From assembly GCA_021805275.1 (NCBI GenBank), contig JAJZFQ010000259.1, forward strand, positions 124,001 through 188,000: a DNA stretch of 64,000 nucleotides. The letters run 5' to 3'. The notes beneath the pieces are model-generated. The model worked only from the letters and a program-made list of their open reading frames with translations. It ran no database searches and was not told the origin of the DNA. Source of the DNA: Pseudomonadota bacterium (GTDB lineage Bacteria > Pseudomonadota > Gammaproteobacteria > Steroidobacterales > Steroidobacteraceae). A program made the position numbers and the translations under genes. Shown one piece after another: positions 41,760 through 50,643 of this stretch. Within the stretch, counting starts at the first letter, position 1. Every line of letters begins with the position of its first letter.

Positions 41760-42422
41760 ATGGGCTCATCGCACAAGAACATGACGCTGCCCGAGGCGCA
41801 CGAGGCGCTGCCCGGGCGCAGCACGCCGCTCGAGGTGCCAGCGCAGCACTATGTCAGCGGCCATCGCATCATGCCGCCGTATCCGGCCGGACTGCGCGAG
41901 GCCCTGTTCGCCATGGGCTGCTTCTGGGGCGCCGAGCGGCTCTTCTGGGAACTGCCCGGCGTGTATTCCACGGCGGTCGGCTATGCCGGCGGGTTGACCC
42001 CGCATCCGACCTACCGGGAGGTGTGCTCGGGCCTGACGGGGCACGCCGAGGTGGTGCGGGTGATCTTCGATCCGGCTGCGATCGCCTACGAGGCGCTTCT
42101 GAAGGCGTTCTGGGAGTCGCACGATCCAACCCAGGGAATGCGTCAGGGGGGCGACGAGGGCACCCAGTACCGCTCGATGATCTTCACCGCCGATGCAGCC
42201 CAGCACGAGGCGGCCGAGGCCTCGCGCCGAACGTATCAGGCGCGGCTCTCGGCGGCGGGAATCGGCAGGATCACGACCGAGATCGCACCGTGGCCGACGT
42301 TCTATTACGCCGAGGACTACCACCAGCAGTACCTGGCGAAGAATCCGAACGGGTACTGCGGGATTGGAGGGTGCGGAGTGCCCTACAAATCTGCGCAGTT
42401 ACAGTTGGGGGAGAAGGCGTAG
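41760..42422 (+). CDS. msrA: Peptide methionine-S-sulfoxide reductase
   Basis: A 220-aa MsrA. The catalytic Cys54 lies in [26 protein letters not shown] and the [15 protein letters not shown] segment follow, and resolving cysteines sit in the C-terminal [14 protein letters not shown]. It reduces the S-epimer of methionine sulfoxide in proteins using thioredoxin. ATG 41760 is preceded by TGGAGGAG. It is convergent with pqqE, and nothing else is visible in the 115-base gap. Confidence 0.95.
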   Translation: MGSSHKNMTLPEAHEALPGRSTPLEVPAQHYVSGHRIMPPYPAGLREALFAMGCFWGAERLFWELPGVYSTAVGYAGGLTPHPTYREVCSGLTGHAEVVRVIFDPAAIAYEALLKAFWESHDPTQGMRQGGDEGTQYRSMIFTADAAQHEAAEASRRTYQARLSAAGIGRITTEIAPWPTFYYAEDYHQQYLAKNPNGYCGIGGCGVPYKSAQLQLGEKA

Positions 42423-42537
42423 TCGGAGGAGTGACCCTGCTTCCGTCGGGAGGCCAGGGGGTTACCAATCGGGTTCGTCCGCAGAATTTATGGGTGAAAT
42501 TGAAGTGGGGCCCCTGTCCGACTCGACACCGCCCCTG

Positions 42538-43668
42538 CTAGGGCGTGCGGTAGTCGCGGAAGCGCAGCGGCTCACCGCGCGCCACGGCGTGGTCGGCCTG
42601 CTCCGCCTTGCCGGCGAGAGCGGACACCAGATGATGGTGCGGTGAACGATCGCAGACCGGGTCGGCGTTCGCCGCATCGCCAGTGAGCAGGTAGGCCTGG
42701 CAGCGGCAGCCGCCGAAATCACGCGCCCGCTCCGGGCAGCCGCGGCAGGGATCACGCATCCACGCCTCGCCGCGGTAACGGTTGAACGCCGGCGAGTCAT
42801 ACCAGATCGATCCGATGTCGGCATCGCGCACATTGGGGAAGGCGAGCCCCGGCAGCATGCGCGCCGCATGGCAGGGCAGCGCGAGGCCATCGGGCGCGAT
42901 GGCCAGGAACACCTGGCCGAGGCCGTTCATGCAGGGCTTGGGCCGGGTCTCGAAGTAATCCGGCACCACGAAGAAGATGCGCATGCGCGAGCCCACCCGC
43001 TCGCGAAAGCGTCGCGTGGCCTCCTCGGCGCGGCGCAGTTGCTCGCGGCTCGGCAGCAGCTGCGCGCGGTTGAGCCACGCCCAGCCATAATACTGGGTGT
43101 TGGCGAGCTCGACGTACTCGGCGCCCATGCGCTCGGCCATCGCGAGGATGTCCTCCACGTGATCGATATTGAGGCGATGGATCACCACATTGAGCACCAT
43201 GGGATAGTGGTACTTCTTGATGAGTGCCGCCACCCGGGACTTGAGCTCGAAGGTGCGCGTGCTGCTCAGGAAGTCGTTGATGCGTCGTGTGCTGTCCTGA
43301 AAGGAGAGTTGAATATGGTCGAGTCCGGCTTCCTTCAGCGCCGCCAGACGCTCCTCGGTCAATCCGACCCCGGAGGTGATCAGGTTGGTGTAGAAGCCGA
43401 GCATGTGGGCCTGCGCGACGATGCTCTCGAGATCCGCTCTGCCGAGCGGCTCGCCGCCGGAGAGGCCGAGTTGCACCGCGCCGAGCGCGCGAGCCTCACG
43501 CAGCACGCGCAGCCAGTCGGCCGTGTCGAGCTCGGGGCCGATGCCCGAGAAGTCCGTCGGGTTGTAGCAGAACGCGCAATGCAGCGGGCAGCGGTACGTC
43601 AGCTCGAGCAGCAGCCACAGCGGCGGGCCGGGCCGCTTCGGTGGCGCCTGCTCGACCGGCGCGCTCAC
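42538..43668 (-). CDS. pqqE: PqqA peptide cyclase (radical SAM/SPASM)
   Basis: A 376-aa radical SAM enzyme with the C-x3-C-x2-C cluster at Cys27, Cys31 and Cys34 (TYRCPLHCAFCYNP). The C-terminal SPASM cysteines include KPCMNGLGQVFLAI, LPCHAARMLPGL and RDPCRGCPERARDFGGCRCQ. It links the Glu and Tyr side chains of PqqA. It starts at GTG 43668, overlapping the pqqD stop (GTGA). The open frame upstream belongs to the pqqD shadow. Confidence 0.95.
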   Translation of the reverse strand: MSAPVEQAPPKRPGPPLWLLLELTYRCPLHCAFCYNPTDFSGIGPELDTADWLRVLREARALGAVQLGLSGGEPLGRADLESIVAQAHMLGFYTNLITSGVGLTEERLAALKEAGLDHIQLSFQDSTRRINDFLSSTRTFELKSRVAALIKKYHYPMVLNVVIHRLNIDHVEDILAMAERMGAEYVELANTQYYGWAWLNRAQLLPSREQLRRAEEATRRFRERVGSRMRIFFVVPDYFETRPKPCMNGLGQVFLAIAPDGLALPCHAARMLPGLAFPNVRDADIGSIWYDSPAFNRYRGEAWMRDPCRGCPERARDFGGCRCQAYLLTGDAANADPVCDRSPHHHLVSALAGKAEQADHAVARGEPLRFRDYRTP

Positions 43669-43940
43669 GGGCGCAGCTCCAGCCAGTTGCGCTCCAAGGC
43701 GAGCGTGAGGAAGGCGAGAACATCCCTGCCGAGCTCGGCGCAATACGTCTGCTCGAGCGCCTCGATGAGCTCGGCGACGGTCCGTGCGCCGTCGCAGCGC
43801 GTAAGGATGGCCGCGGCGCTCGCGTTGAGTTTGACCATTCCCTCGGGATAAAGCAGTACGTGCGCGCCCTGCGCGCTCTCCCATTGCAGCCGCATGCCCC
43901 GCCCGATCACGGGACGTGACGCGACGTCCAAAGCGGTCAA
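43665..43940 (-). CDS. pqqD: PQQ biosynthesis peptide chaperone
   Basis: A 91-aa PqqD with [40 protein letters not shown] and the [13 protein letters not shown] end typical of the family. PqqD binds PqqA and presents it to PqqE. The reading frame begins at a TTG (43940) that overlaps the pqqC stop as TTGA; no ATG or GTG fits better without losing the N-terminal strand. Confidence 0.92.
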   Translation of the reverse strand: MTALDVASRPVIGRGMRLQWESAQGAHVLLYPEGMVKLNASAAAILTRCDGARTVAELIEALEQTYCAELGRDVLAFLTLALERNWLELRP

Positions 43941-44635
43941 GACTGGACTCCGTAATGGTGCTGCAGGGCATCATTCATCTGCCACAGCACGTCGAGCTTG
44001 AATTGCAGGATCTTGAGAGCGTGTTCCTGCGCCGCACGTGAGGTGAACCGCGCGAGGGTCGTCGCTAGGGCGAACTCGACGTCCCGCCGGGCCTGGCTCA
44101 CCCGGTTCTGGAAATAACCCAATCCCTCGCGCTCGATCCACGGGTAGTGCTCCGGCCATCCTGCCAGCCGTTGCCGGTGGATTTGCGGCGCGAACATCTC
44201 GGAGAGCGAGGCGCACACCGCTTCCGGCCAGGGTGCGCGGCGCGCGAAATTCACGTATGCGTCGACCGCGAAACGCACACCCGGCAGGAGGTCATCCAGG
44301 CTTTCGGTCCGCGCGCGCTCCAGTCCCACCGCGTCCGCGAGGCGCAGCCACGCCTCGATGCCACCAGCGTCATCACCGTCACCGTCGTGATCGTGAATGC
44401 GCCGTATCCACTCGCGCCGCACCGCGCGATCGTCGCAGTTGCTCAGAATCGCCGCGTCCTTGATCGGGATGCTGATCTGGTAGTAGAAGCGGTTGGCCAC
44501 CCAGCCGCGGATCTGGGCCGCACTCGCGCGCCCGGAATTCAACATTACATTGAACGGGTGGTGAATGTGGTAGCCGGCCCCCTTGGCGCGCAGCCGCGCC
44601 TCGAACTCCGATCGGCTCCAGGGAAGCTCGCTCAC
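43937..44635 (-). CDS. pqqC: Pyrroloquinoline-quinone synthase
   Basis: This 232-aa PqqC, of the haem-oxygenase-like fold, has [20 protein letters not shown] near residue 25, [20 protein letters not shown], and [20 protein letters not shown]. It performs the final ring closure and eight-electron oxidation of PQQ. It starts at GTG 44635, overlapping the pqqB stop (GTGA), and is about 15-20 residues shorter at the ends than the longest homologs. Confidence 0.95.
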   Translation of the reverse strand: MSELPWSRSEFEARLRAKGAGYHIHHPFNVMLNSGRASAAQIRGWVANRFYYQISIPIKDAAILSNCDDRAVRREWIRRIHDHDGDGDDAGGIEAWLRLADAVGLERARTESLDDLLPGVRFAVDAYVNFARRAPWPEAVCASLSEMFAPQIHRQRLAGWPEHYPWIEREGLGYFQNRVSQARRDVEFALATTLARFTSRAAQEHALKILQFKLDVLWQMNDALQHHYGVQS

Positions 44636-45576
44636 AGCTCGATCTCCATGCCATCCCAGGCGACCTCGATCCCGCGACGCTCGAGCTCCGCGCGTTGCGG
44701 CGAGTCCTCGTCCAAAATCGGGTTGGTGTTGTTGATGTGGATGAGGATCTTGCGCGTGCCTGCGGACAGCCGATCGAGCCACTCGAGCATGCCGCCTTCG
44801 CCGCTCAGGGCGAGATGGCCGATGTCGAGCGCCCGGTGGACCGAGAGCCCGAGGCCGATCATCTCCTGGTCGCTCCAGAACGTGCCGTCCACCAGCACGC
44901 ACGCGGCGCAGCGCATCGCTCGCCACACGGTCGCATCGATCGCCGCCAGGCCGGGCGCGTAGAACAATTTGCGCTCCGCGCGCGCATCTCCGATGAGAAG
45001 CCCCACGTTGTCACCCGGCAGCGGAGCGGCGCGATTGGGCGAGTAGGGGGCCGGCTTGCCCGGCACCGGCAGCGCGCGCCAGCGCAATCCCGGCAGCGTC
45101 TCGATGAGAAATTCTCCCTCGAGCGGCATCGGCCGATGTTCGATCCCACAGTAATGCGACAGGACATCGAGAATCGGATTGCCGCGAGTGAGGTCGGCAC
45201 GGACCGATTCCGTGCACCACAGCGGCCAGGGATGCGTCGCTTCGCGGAGCATGTAGAGCCCGGTGGTGTGGTCGATCTGCCCATCGACCAGGACGATGGC
45301 GCCGATGTCTGTGTCGCGCAGTTCCCGCGCCGGCCAAAGGGCGGGACAGTCACGCAACTGCAACAGGATGTCCGGCGAGGCATTGATCAGCGCCCAGCGC
45401 GCGTCGGGGCCCTCCGCCGGGCCCTGTTCCTGCGAGCCGCCGGTGACGGCGATCGAGGACTGGGTTCGCGCGCGTGTGCGCACCGTGCCATTGCGGACTC
45501 CGGCGCAGTTGCGGCAGTTGCAGTTCCATTGCGGAAAGCCTCCTCCGGCGGCGGAGCCGAGCACGCGGATTCTCAT
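44632..45576 (-). CDS. pqqB: PqqB metallo-beta-lactamase-fold hydroxylase
   Basis: A 314-aa Pqq[21 protein letters not shown] (with the C-x-C-x2-C continuing NCRNC), [25 protein letters not shown], and [16 protein letters not shown] near the C-terminus. It acts on the cross-linked PqqA-derived diamino acid. ATG 45576 follows pqqA by 56 bases. Gene order A-B-C-D-E with 4-base overlaps from B to E indicates one operon. Confidence 0.95.
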   Translation of the reverse strand: MRIRVLGSAAGGGFPQWNCNCRNCAGVRNGTVRTRARTQSSIAVTGGSQEQGPAEGPDARWALINASPDILLQLRDCPALWPARELRDTDIGAIVLVDGQIDHTTGLYMLREATHPWPLWCTESVRADLTRGNPILDVLSHYCGIEHRPMPLEGEFLIETLPGLRWRALPVPGKPAPYSPNRAAPLPGDNVGLLIGDARAERKLFYAPGLAAIDATVWRAMRCAACVLVDGTFWSDQEMIGLGLSVHRALDIGHLALSGEGGMLEWLDRLSAGTRKILIHINNTNPILDEDSPQRAELERRGIEVAWDGMEIEL

Positions 45577-45632
45577 GACGAGATGGCCCGTGGGCGCCCC
45601 TGGCAGGGGTGCCCACGGACGGATCGCTCCGG

Positions 45633-45707
45633 TCAGCGATTGGCGATGTACATCGTGATTTCCATGCCAAAGCGCAGATCGATCGCCTGGGGCGTTTCCC
45701 ACTTCAT
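45633..45707 (-). CDS. pqqA: PQQ precursor peptide
   Basis: This 24-aa peptide starts at ATG 45707 and encodes MKWETPQAIDLRFGMEITMY followed by IANR. It carries the conserved Glu16 and Tyr20 (E-x3-Y) that become PQQ. It is the smallest gene in the window, is too short for typical gene finders, and sits where pqqA is expected. GGTACTC precedes the start rather than a strong ribosome-binding site. Confidence 0.96.
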   Translation of the reverse strand: MKWETPQAIDLRFGMEITMYIANR

Positions 45708-45824
45708 GAAGAGTACCTCACGTCGGTTGGACCCACGGGGGCCGCTGCACCGCCGGTCTCGGATCCCCGGCGGCCGCCCCCGATGTGCATCCTCGCCAGA
45801 TGCGCTCCGCCCGGACAGCGGAAC

Positions 45825-45856
45825 ATCATGAATCGCGACTCATGATAATCATGAGT
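45825..45856. promoter_or_regulatory. Palindromic operator upstream of pqqA
   Basis: A 19-base near-perfect palindrome, ACTCATGATAATCATGAGT (45838-45856, odd centre base), is preceded by an overlapping further half site, ATCATGAAT (45825-45833), giving three ATCATGA-type elements in 32 bases. It lies 118-149 bases upstream of pqqA and 66 bases before a broken sensor-kinase gene. It is probably the site of a dimeric regulator for pqqABCDE and/or the lost two-component genes. Confidence 0.6.
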
Positions 45857-45921
45857 CCCGGCAAGGCGCCTGCTGCGCTGGCCTCGATGTCCCCTCGAGG
45901 GCCCGGCCCGCGACACTCGCC

Positions 45922-46320
45922 ATGAAGCTGCGTACACGTCTGCACCTGGTGGTGACGGGCCTGACCGCCTTGTTCGTGTTCCTGCTGGTCACTGCACAGA
46001 TGATCGCCACGCGCGCGGGGGCGTGAGGCTATCGAGGGATCGCATGCGGTGGCGCCCCAGGTCCTCGGCCGCCTAGTGCAGATCTACTGGAACTTCGGGG
46101 GACCGCAGATCGTGCGCGGATTCCTCGAGCAGCTCGGGCACGTCTGATCGAATGACATAACGCTGCGCGACAGCAACGGCCGGGTCATCCACCGCTCGCC
46201 ACCCTCCACATACAAGGCCGGTCGTCACGCGCCCACGTGGTTCGTGCATCTGCTCGCGCCGGGGATTCCCCGGCACACGTTTCGCATGTCTGGGGGCCTC
46301 GAGCTCGGTCCAAAGCGCAG
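45922..46320 (+). pseudogene. Broken sensor histidine kinase (N-terminal remnant)
   Basis: The frame opens MKLRTRLHLVVTGLTALFVF, a membrane anchor typical of two-component sensors, and stops at 46024. Coding similarity continues in another frame from about 46022 (REAIEGSHAVAPQVLGRLVQ, then FLEQLGH). A TGA at 46145-46147 sits where an arginine (CGA) is expected, and the sequence goes on SNDITLRDSNGRVIHRSPPS, TYKAGRHAPTWF, to SGGLEL near 46310. No H-box or ATPase domain follows. One frameshift, one nonsense codon and loss of the kinase core make this a clear pseudogene. The family call comes from the recognisable periplasmic sensor segment. Confidence 0.8.
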
Positions 46321-47316
46321 AACAGCTCGCAGACGGCATATGGAGCGCCGCATTTACACCCGCGGACCTGCAGATGCTGGCGGGGCAGCCGAGCCGATTG
46401 GGCGCGGTAAGCGTTCTGCTCCTGCTCGAAAGCCCTCACTTCGACGATTCATCTGGGACGCTTCGCGTCTCGCCTTCAGCGGTGAAGGTGTTGAACATCG
46501 GCGATTCCGACTCTGTCGTCATCGTTCAGGGCGCCGGAGCTGGCGAAGGCGCTGCGGCTGGCGCTCCGATGTTTGCTCCAGCGGTCTCCTCGCACGGCGG
46601 CGATGCCTTGTGCATCAATGCACTGCCGTCTCGGCGGACCGATTTTCGACGGCAGCTGCTGAATGCGGTCGGAGCATCGTATCCTGGCATGCTGAAGCTG
46701 GCGCGGTCTGGCAAGTTCGTCGAGAATCCGGACAATTTTTCGACGATTCGCCTCCGGCCTCGTGATGAGTCCTGCCGAATAACGCGTCGTGAGCGCCCAG
46801 ACGATTTCTCACCGATTGACTCGATTCGTCTCGTCGTGATCGGAACAGTTATTCGGCATTGCAGCTCACGTCGCGAGCGCAGATCGCGGATTTTATGAAG
46901 CTCCTTCAGCAGGTTCCGAGGAACGGGCACGGCCTCTAGGGGGAGGCATATGGCGCAGCTTCAGGGCCTGAGATGCGCAAGTTGCAAACTATCGGCCACC
47001 GTGAGAGTGGTGCTGACGCCCATGCCCAAGGAGGCCTTGCTGTCGCCTCGGATCGACTCCGACGCGGTCGGGCGGGTCAACTTACAAGGCGTGGGCGGCA
47101 GCGTCGGCGCGTTCTGCCAGCGCCAGGAGACTGGGGTAATATACTGATCGCATGGCGTACCGGCCTCGGCAGTACGTCGCGCAGTCTCCGGACTGTCATT
47201 GCCGGTTCGGAGCATTCGGCATCGCGTAGGCCAAGGCGGTCTGACCGGCCTGCGCGGCGCCGTACAGAACAACGCGCGGGCGAGCCCGCGCCGGGACGAT
47301 CGGAAGGGGCGTGACG
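46321..47316. other. Gene-poor, decayed, lower-GC stretch
   Basis: About 1 kb without a convincing gene. Frames on both strands are Arg/Ser-rich and unlike the neighbours in codon use, and the base composition is visibly less GC-rich between about 46400 and 46900. An open frame at 46374-46898 (plus) contains a protein-like segment (LRVSPSAVKVLNIGDSDSVV) but deteriorates after it. It may be the fused remnant of a second gene. A 65-aa frame at 46950-47147 has no recognisable features. I read the region as debris from a deletion that removed the kinase and its partner. Confidence 0.5.
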
Positions 47317-47670
47317 ATGCACATTCTGGTGATGATCCTGCTCTCCTTGCATGCGCTCGCGGGCGTGTTCTGGGTGGGCTCGACGCTGGCGCTCGGCCAC
47401 TCGTACTTCGAACTGACGCCGAAGCTGTTCCGCGCGCAGATGAGCGCCGCGGCGCTGGCCTTCATCGCGGGCCTGGCCCTGTGGGGCATCGTCATCCGGG
47501 GTGCACAGGATCCGATGGCGCACACGTTGGGTCTCGGGGTGCTGCTCGCGTTCATCGCCGCAGGGGTCCAGGGTGCGATGCGCCGCACGCCGGTCCGTGC
47601 GCAGCGCATCGCCGGGGTGCTGCTGAGCGCAACGGTCGTCTGCATGGTGATCGCCCCGTACGTGACCTGA
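47317..47670 (+). CDS. Small integral membrane protein (CopD-like)
   Basis: A 117-aa protein with about four hydrophobic segments (ILVMILLSLHALAGVFWVGS, then AAALAFIAGLALWGIVI, GLGVLLAFIAAGVQGAM and IAGVLLSATVVCMVIAPY). The first segment, with a histidine and a tryptophan, resembles CopD/HemJ-type membrane proteins. ATG 47317 is chosen because GGAAGGGG lies 7 bases ahead; a GTG at 47311 is too close to that site. Function unknown. Confidence 0.7.
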   Translation: MHILVMILLSLHALAGVFWVGSTLALGHSYFELTPKLFRAQMSAAALAFIAGLALWGIVIRGAQDPMAHTLGLGVLLAFIAAGVQGAMRRTPVRAQRIAGVLLSATVVCMVIAPYVT

Positions 47671-47747
47671 GGGCGGAGCGGCGGGGAGTTTCGGAACCCG
47701 GCCGCCCGCGCGCTGGTCCAATGTTGCGCACACAGGAGGAAGCTGCA

Positions 47748-48311
47748 ATGCGTGCCATCCGCTGGATTCGTTCTCTCGCTGCGGCGCTTGCGTTCGGGCT
47801 GCTCGCGGCGCCCGTGTGGGCCGCACCGGCGCCGGCAGCGGCCCCCCTGCAGGGTGTCTGGGTCGCCCGCCAGGTGCATTTCGTCTACCAGGGCTTCACG
47901 ACATACTTCTCCTGCGGCGGACTGCGCGATGAGGTCGACCGCATGCTCACGAAGCTCGGTGCGCGCGATCTGAAGCTGCGCGAGGACCCGTGTGTGCGGC
48001 CCGGCTATCCGGATCCGTTCCCCGGCGTGCGCGTGAAGATGCAGGTACTGGTGCCGGCTGGCGCGCACGTTCCAGCCGCTTCACGGGTCGCAGCGCACTG
48101 GCAGAAAGTGGTCCTGACGCGCAGCGGGGCCGACTTCAACCAGGGTGGCAAATGCGAGCTGGTCGGGCAGTTCCGGCGGGTGTTCCTGCCGCTGTTCGCG
48201 GCCCGGCACATCGTCATGCACAGCACCTGCGTGCCGCACCAGATCATGATGGGCACGTACCTCAGCGCCGAGGTGCTGCTGCCCGATCGGGCGGCGCCAG
48301 CCCGGCACTGA
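47748..48311 (+). CDS. Secreted hypothetical protein
   Basis: A 187-aa protein with a clear signal peptide (RSLAAALAFGLLAAPVWAAP, cleavage near residue 26) and a mature region with four cysteines (FSCGG, EDPCVRP, GKCELV, STCVPH) that could form two disulfides. ATG 47748 has AGGAGGA upstream. It follows the small membrane protein by 77 bases and converges with the MFS gene 7 bases away. I do not recognise the family; a periplasmic role is inferred. Confidence 0.75.
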   Translation: MRAIRWIRSLAAALAFGLLAAPVWAAPAPAAAPLQGVWVARQVHFVYQGFTTYFSCGGLRDEVDRMLTKLGARDLKLREDPCVRPGYPDPFPGVRVKMQVLVPAGAHVPAASRVAAHWQKVVLTRSGADFNQGGKCELVGQFRRVFLPLFAARHIVMHSTCVPHQIMMGTYLSAEVLLPDRAAPARH

Positions 48312-48318
48312 GGGCGCG

Positions 48319-49542
48319 TCAGCTCGCCGCGGCCTGCCGCGGGCGCTCGACGTTGGGCAGGAAGCCGGCGAGCAGGCCGATGATCGGCAGCCACGCGCAC
48401 AGCTGGTAGACGAAGCTGATGCCGGAGGTGTCGGCAAGGTACCCCAGAACCGCCGCGCCGATGCCGCCCATGCCGAAGGCCAGGCCGAAGAACAGGCCGG
48501 CCACCGTGCCGGTGCGGCCCGGCAGCAGCTCCTGGGCATAGACCACGATCGCCGGGAAGGCCGAGGCGAGAATCATCCCGATCGGTACCGTCAGGATGCC
48601 GGTCCAGAACAGGTTCGCATGCGGCAGCAGCAGCGTGAAGGGCAGCACCCCGACGATGGAGCCCCAGATCACGTACTTGCGGCCGATCCGATCGCCGATC
48701 GGCCCGCCGATAAGTGTGCCGGCGGCCACCGCGCCGAGGAACACAAACAGGTGCACCTGGGCATTCTGGATCGACACGTGAAAGCGGCTGATCAGGTACA
48801 GGGTGTAGTAGCTGGTGAGGCTCGCGAGGTAGAAATACTTCGAGAAGATGAGCGCGAGCAGCACGAGCATCGCCACGGTCACGTGTCGGCGAGTCGGGGC
48901 CTGCGCCGCAGCGTCGCTGCTGCGCGGCTTCAGCCGCTCGAGCCCGTGCTGGCGGTACCAGTGTCCGACCTGCAGCAGAATGAACATGCCCGCAAGCGCC
49001 GCACAGGAAAACCACACCACGCTCGACTGGCCGTACGGCAGGACGATGAACGCTGCCAGCAGCGGTCCGATCGAGGAGCCGAGATTACCGCCCACCTGGA
49101 AGACCGACTGTGCCAGGCCGTGACGTCCGCCCGAGGCCATGCGCGCCACGCGCGAGGATTCCGGATGAAACACCGAGGAGCCGCAGCCGATCAGCGCAGC
49201 GGCGCTGAGCAGCAGCGGGAGGGAATGGGCGTAGGCGAGCAGCGCGAGGCCGATCAGGGTGAAGCCCATTCCGGCGGACAGCGAGTACGGGCGCGGGCGC
49301 CGGTCCGTGTACCGCCCGATGATGGGTTGTAGGATCGAGGCGGTGATCTGGTAGGTGAAGGTCAGCGCGCCGATCTGTCCGAAGGACAGATCGTAGTGCG
49401 CCTTGAGCATCGGATACAGCGCCGGCAGCAGCGACTGCATCATGTCGTTCAGCAGGTGGCTGAAGCTGATCGCCAGCAGCACCGCAACGGCAGTCTGGCT
49501 GGCGGCGCGCGCGGCGCCCGTGCTGGCGACGGTCTCGTTCAA
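48319..49542 (-). CDS. MFS transporter, fosmidomycin-resistance (Fsr) type
   Basis: A 407-aa, 12-segment MFS protein. The N-terminal AISFSHLLNDMMQSLLPALY, then QIGALTFTYQITASILQPII and GRYTDRRPRPYSLSAGM, are the Fsr signature. A central loop around residues 205-220 and a second half with GGPIGDRIGRKYVIWGSIVG follow. Likely a proton-driven exporter of small acidic or aromatic compounds. The best start is a TTG (49542) with GGAG 6 bases upstream; the next ATG would remove the first membrane helix. Confidence 0.88.
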   Translation of the reverse strand: MNETVASTGAARAASQTAVAVLLAISFSHLLNDMMQSLLPALYPMLKAHYDLSFGQIGALTFTYQITASILQPIIGRYTDRRPRPYSLSAGMGFTLIGLALLAYAHSLPLLLSAAALIGCGSSVFHPESSRVARMASGGRHGLAQSVFQVGGNLGSSIGPLLAAFIVLPYGQSSVVWFSCAALAGMFILLQVGHWYRQHGLERLKPRSSDAAAQAPTRRHVTVAMLVLLALIFSKYFYLASLTSYYTLYLISRFHVSIQNAQVHLFVFLGAVAAGTLIGGPIGDRIGRKYVIWGSIVGVLPFTLLLPHANLFWTGILTVPIGMILASAFPAIVVYAQELLPGRTGTVAGLFFGLAFGMGGIGAAVLGYLADTSGISFVYQLCAWLPIIGLLAGFLPNVERPRQAAAS

Positions 49543-49680
49543 GTGCGGCTCCGGCTGAAGCGGCTACTGTGCCGCATTTGCGACCGGGGCGCCTCTCCCC
49601 ATGGAGCGAGAGTGCGGCTGGCTCCGGCGCCGCTCCCGGACCGCCCGCCCGGGAGCGGGTCCGGACGCCGCTGGAGCCGT

Positions 49681-50496
49681 TCAGTTCGGGGGATTGCCGC
49701 TGCTGCTCGGGGCCTGCTCCTGCAGAGGATAGGCCTGTGCGGCGGGGGCAGGGGCGCCCGCTGGCGCGGTGGCCGCCGGTGAGGCTGCAGCCGATTGCTC
49801 CCCAGACAGCCCGGCGGCCGTATCGACCGCATCGAGAAACTGGGTGGCCGCGCTGTTGCCGCTCGAGACCGCGCCCGACATGATCTGCGAGGCCCGTACG
49901 TGCCGCTGACCGTAGAATGCCGCGTTCGCGCCGGTGTCGACGGTCATCTCCGAGCCGCTGATGGCGACGCCGGCGAACAGTCCCTTGTTGTGCGAGTAGG
50001 AATAGACGGCGGCATTGAAGGTCTGCACCGTGGCTGCGGAGGCCTGCCGGCCGACCGGTCCGGCCGCCACCGAGGCGGAGGCCCCGAGAGTCACCTTGCC
50101 GCCGCTGAGTCCGGCGACGCCCTTGCGCGAGGTGAACACCAGCACCAGGTCGGTCTTCTGCACGCCCCATTGGAAGCCGAAGCTTCCGCCGGTGAGGGTG
50201 ATGAACACCGGGCTCGAGAAACGGCCGTCACTCTTGCGTACGACCAGTACGCCATGTCCGCGGCGCGCGCCGAAGAAGAAAGCGACCTTGGTCAGGTCCG
50301 GAATCACCGCGATGCCGTAGGCACGCTGCAGCAGCCACTGCGGGATGCCCTGGTCGCGGCTGCCTTTCAGATCGTTCAGAACCTGGGTGGCGAGCAGCAG
50401 CCGGCCTTCCTGCAGGGCCTGCGCGTGGGCAGCGACCGTCGTCAGTGCGAACAGCACGCCGGCGAGCGCCGTGAGTAAGCGGGAACGAATGCGCAT
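49681..50496 (-). CDS. Secreted SYLF (YSC84-like) domain protein
   Basis: A 271-aa protein with a signal peptide (to about residue 26, VAAHAQA). A SYLF lipid-binding domain (about 55-220) shows GIAVIPDLTKVAFFFGARRG, GVLVVR, SFGFQWGVQKTDLVLVFTSR and YSYSHNKGLFAGVAISG. The tail is low-complexity Ala/Pro/Gln-rich (about 230-271). SYLF proteins bind phosphoinositides in eukaryotes; the bacterial role is unclear, and a cell-envelope lipid-binding function is inferred. Confidence 0.88.
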   Translation of the reverse strand: MRIRSRLLTALAGVLFALTTVAAHAQALQEGRLLLATQVLNDLKGSRDQGIPQWLLQRAYGIAVIPDLTKVAFFFGARRGHGVLVVRKSDGRFSSPVFITLTGGSFGFQWGVQKTDLVLVFTSRKGVAGLSGGKVTLGASASVAAGPVGRQASAATVQTFNAAVYSYSHNKGLFAGVAISGSEMTVDTGANAAFYGQRHVRASQIMSGAVSSGNSAATQFLDAVDTAAGLSGEQSAAASPAATAPAGAPAPAAQAYPLQEQAPSSSGNPPN

Positions 50497-50643
50497 GTCG
50501 GGTTTACTCCAGTGCTGTGGGTTCGGGCGGATCGAGCGAAGATCGAACGGCTCGCCCCGACCCGACTCGATGCGTGAAGCTTACCGCAGAGCGTGTGGCG
50601 ATGGGAGTTGGCGTTCGCGGCAGCAGCGCCGTTCAGCGTCGGT

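Noticed and set aside
46374..46898. A real 174-aa protein gene
   Set aside because: Only a short middle part looks protein-like. The C-terminal half is Arg/Ser-rich with atypical codon use, there is no ribosome-binding site, and it follows a pseudogene.
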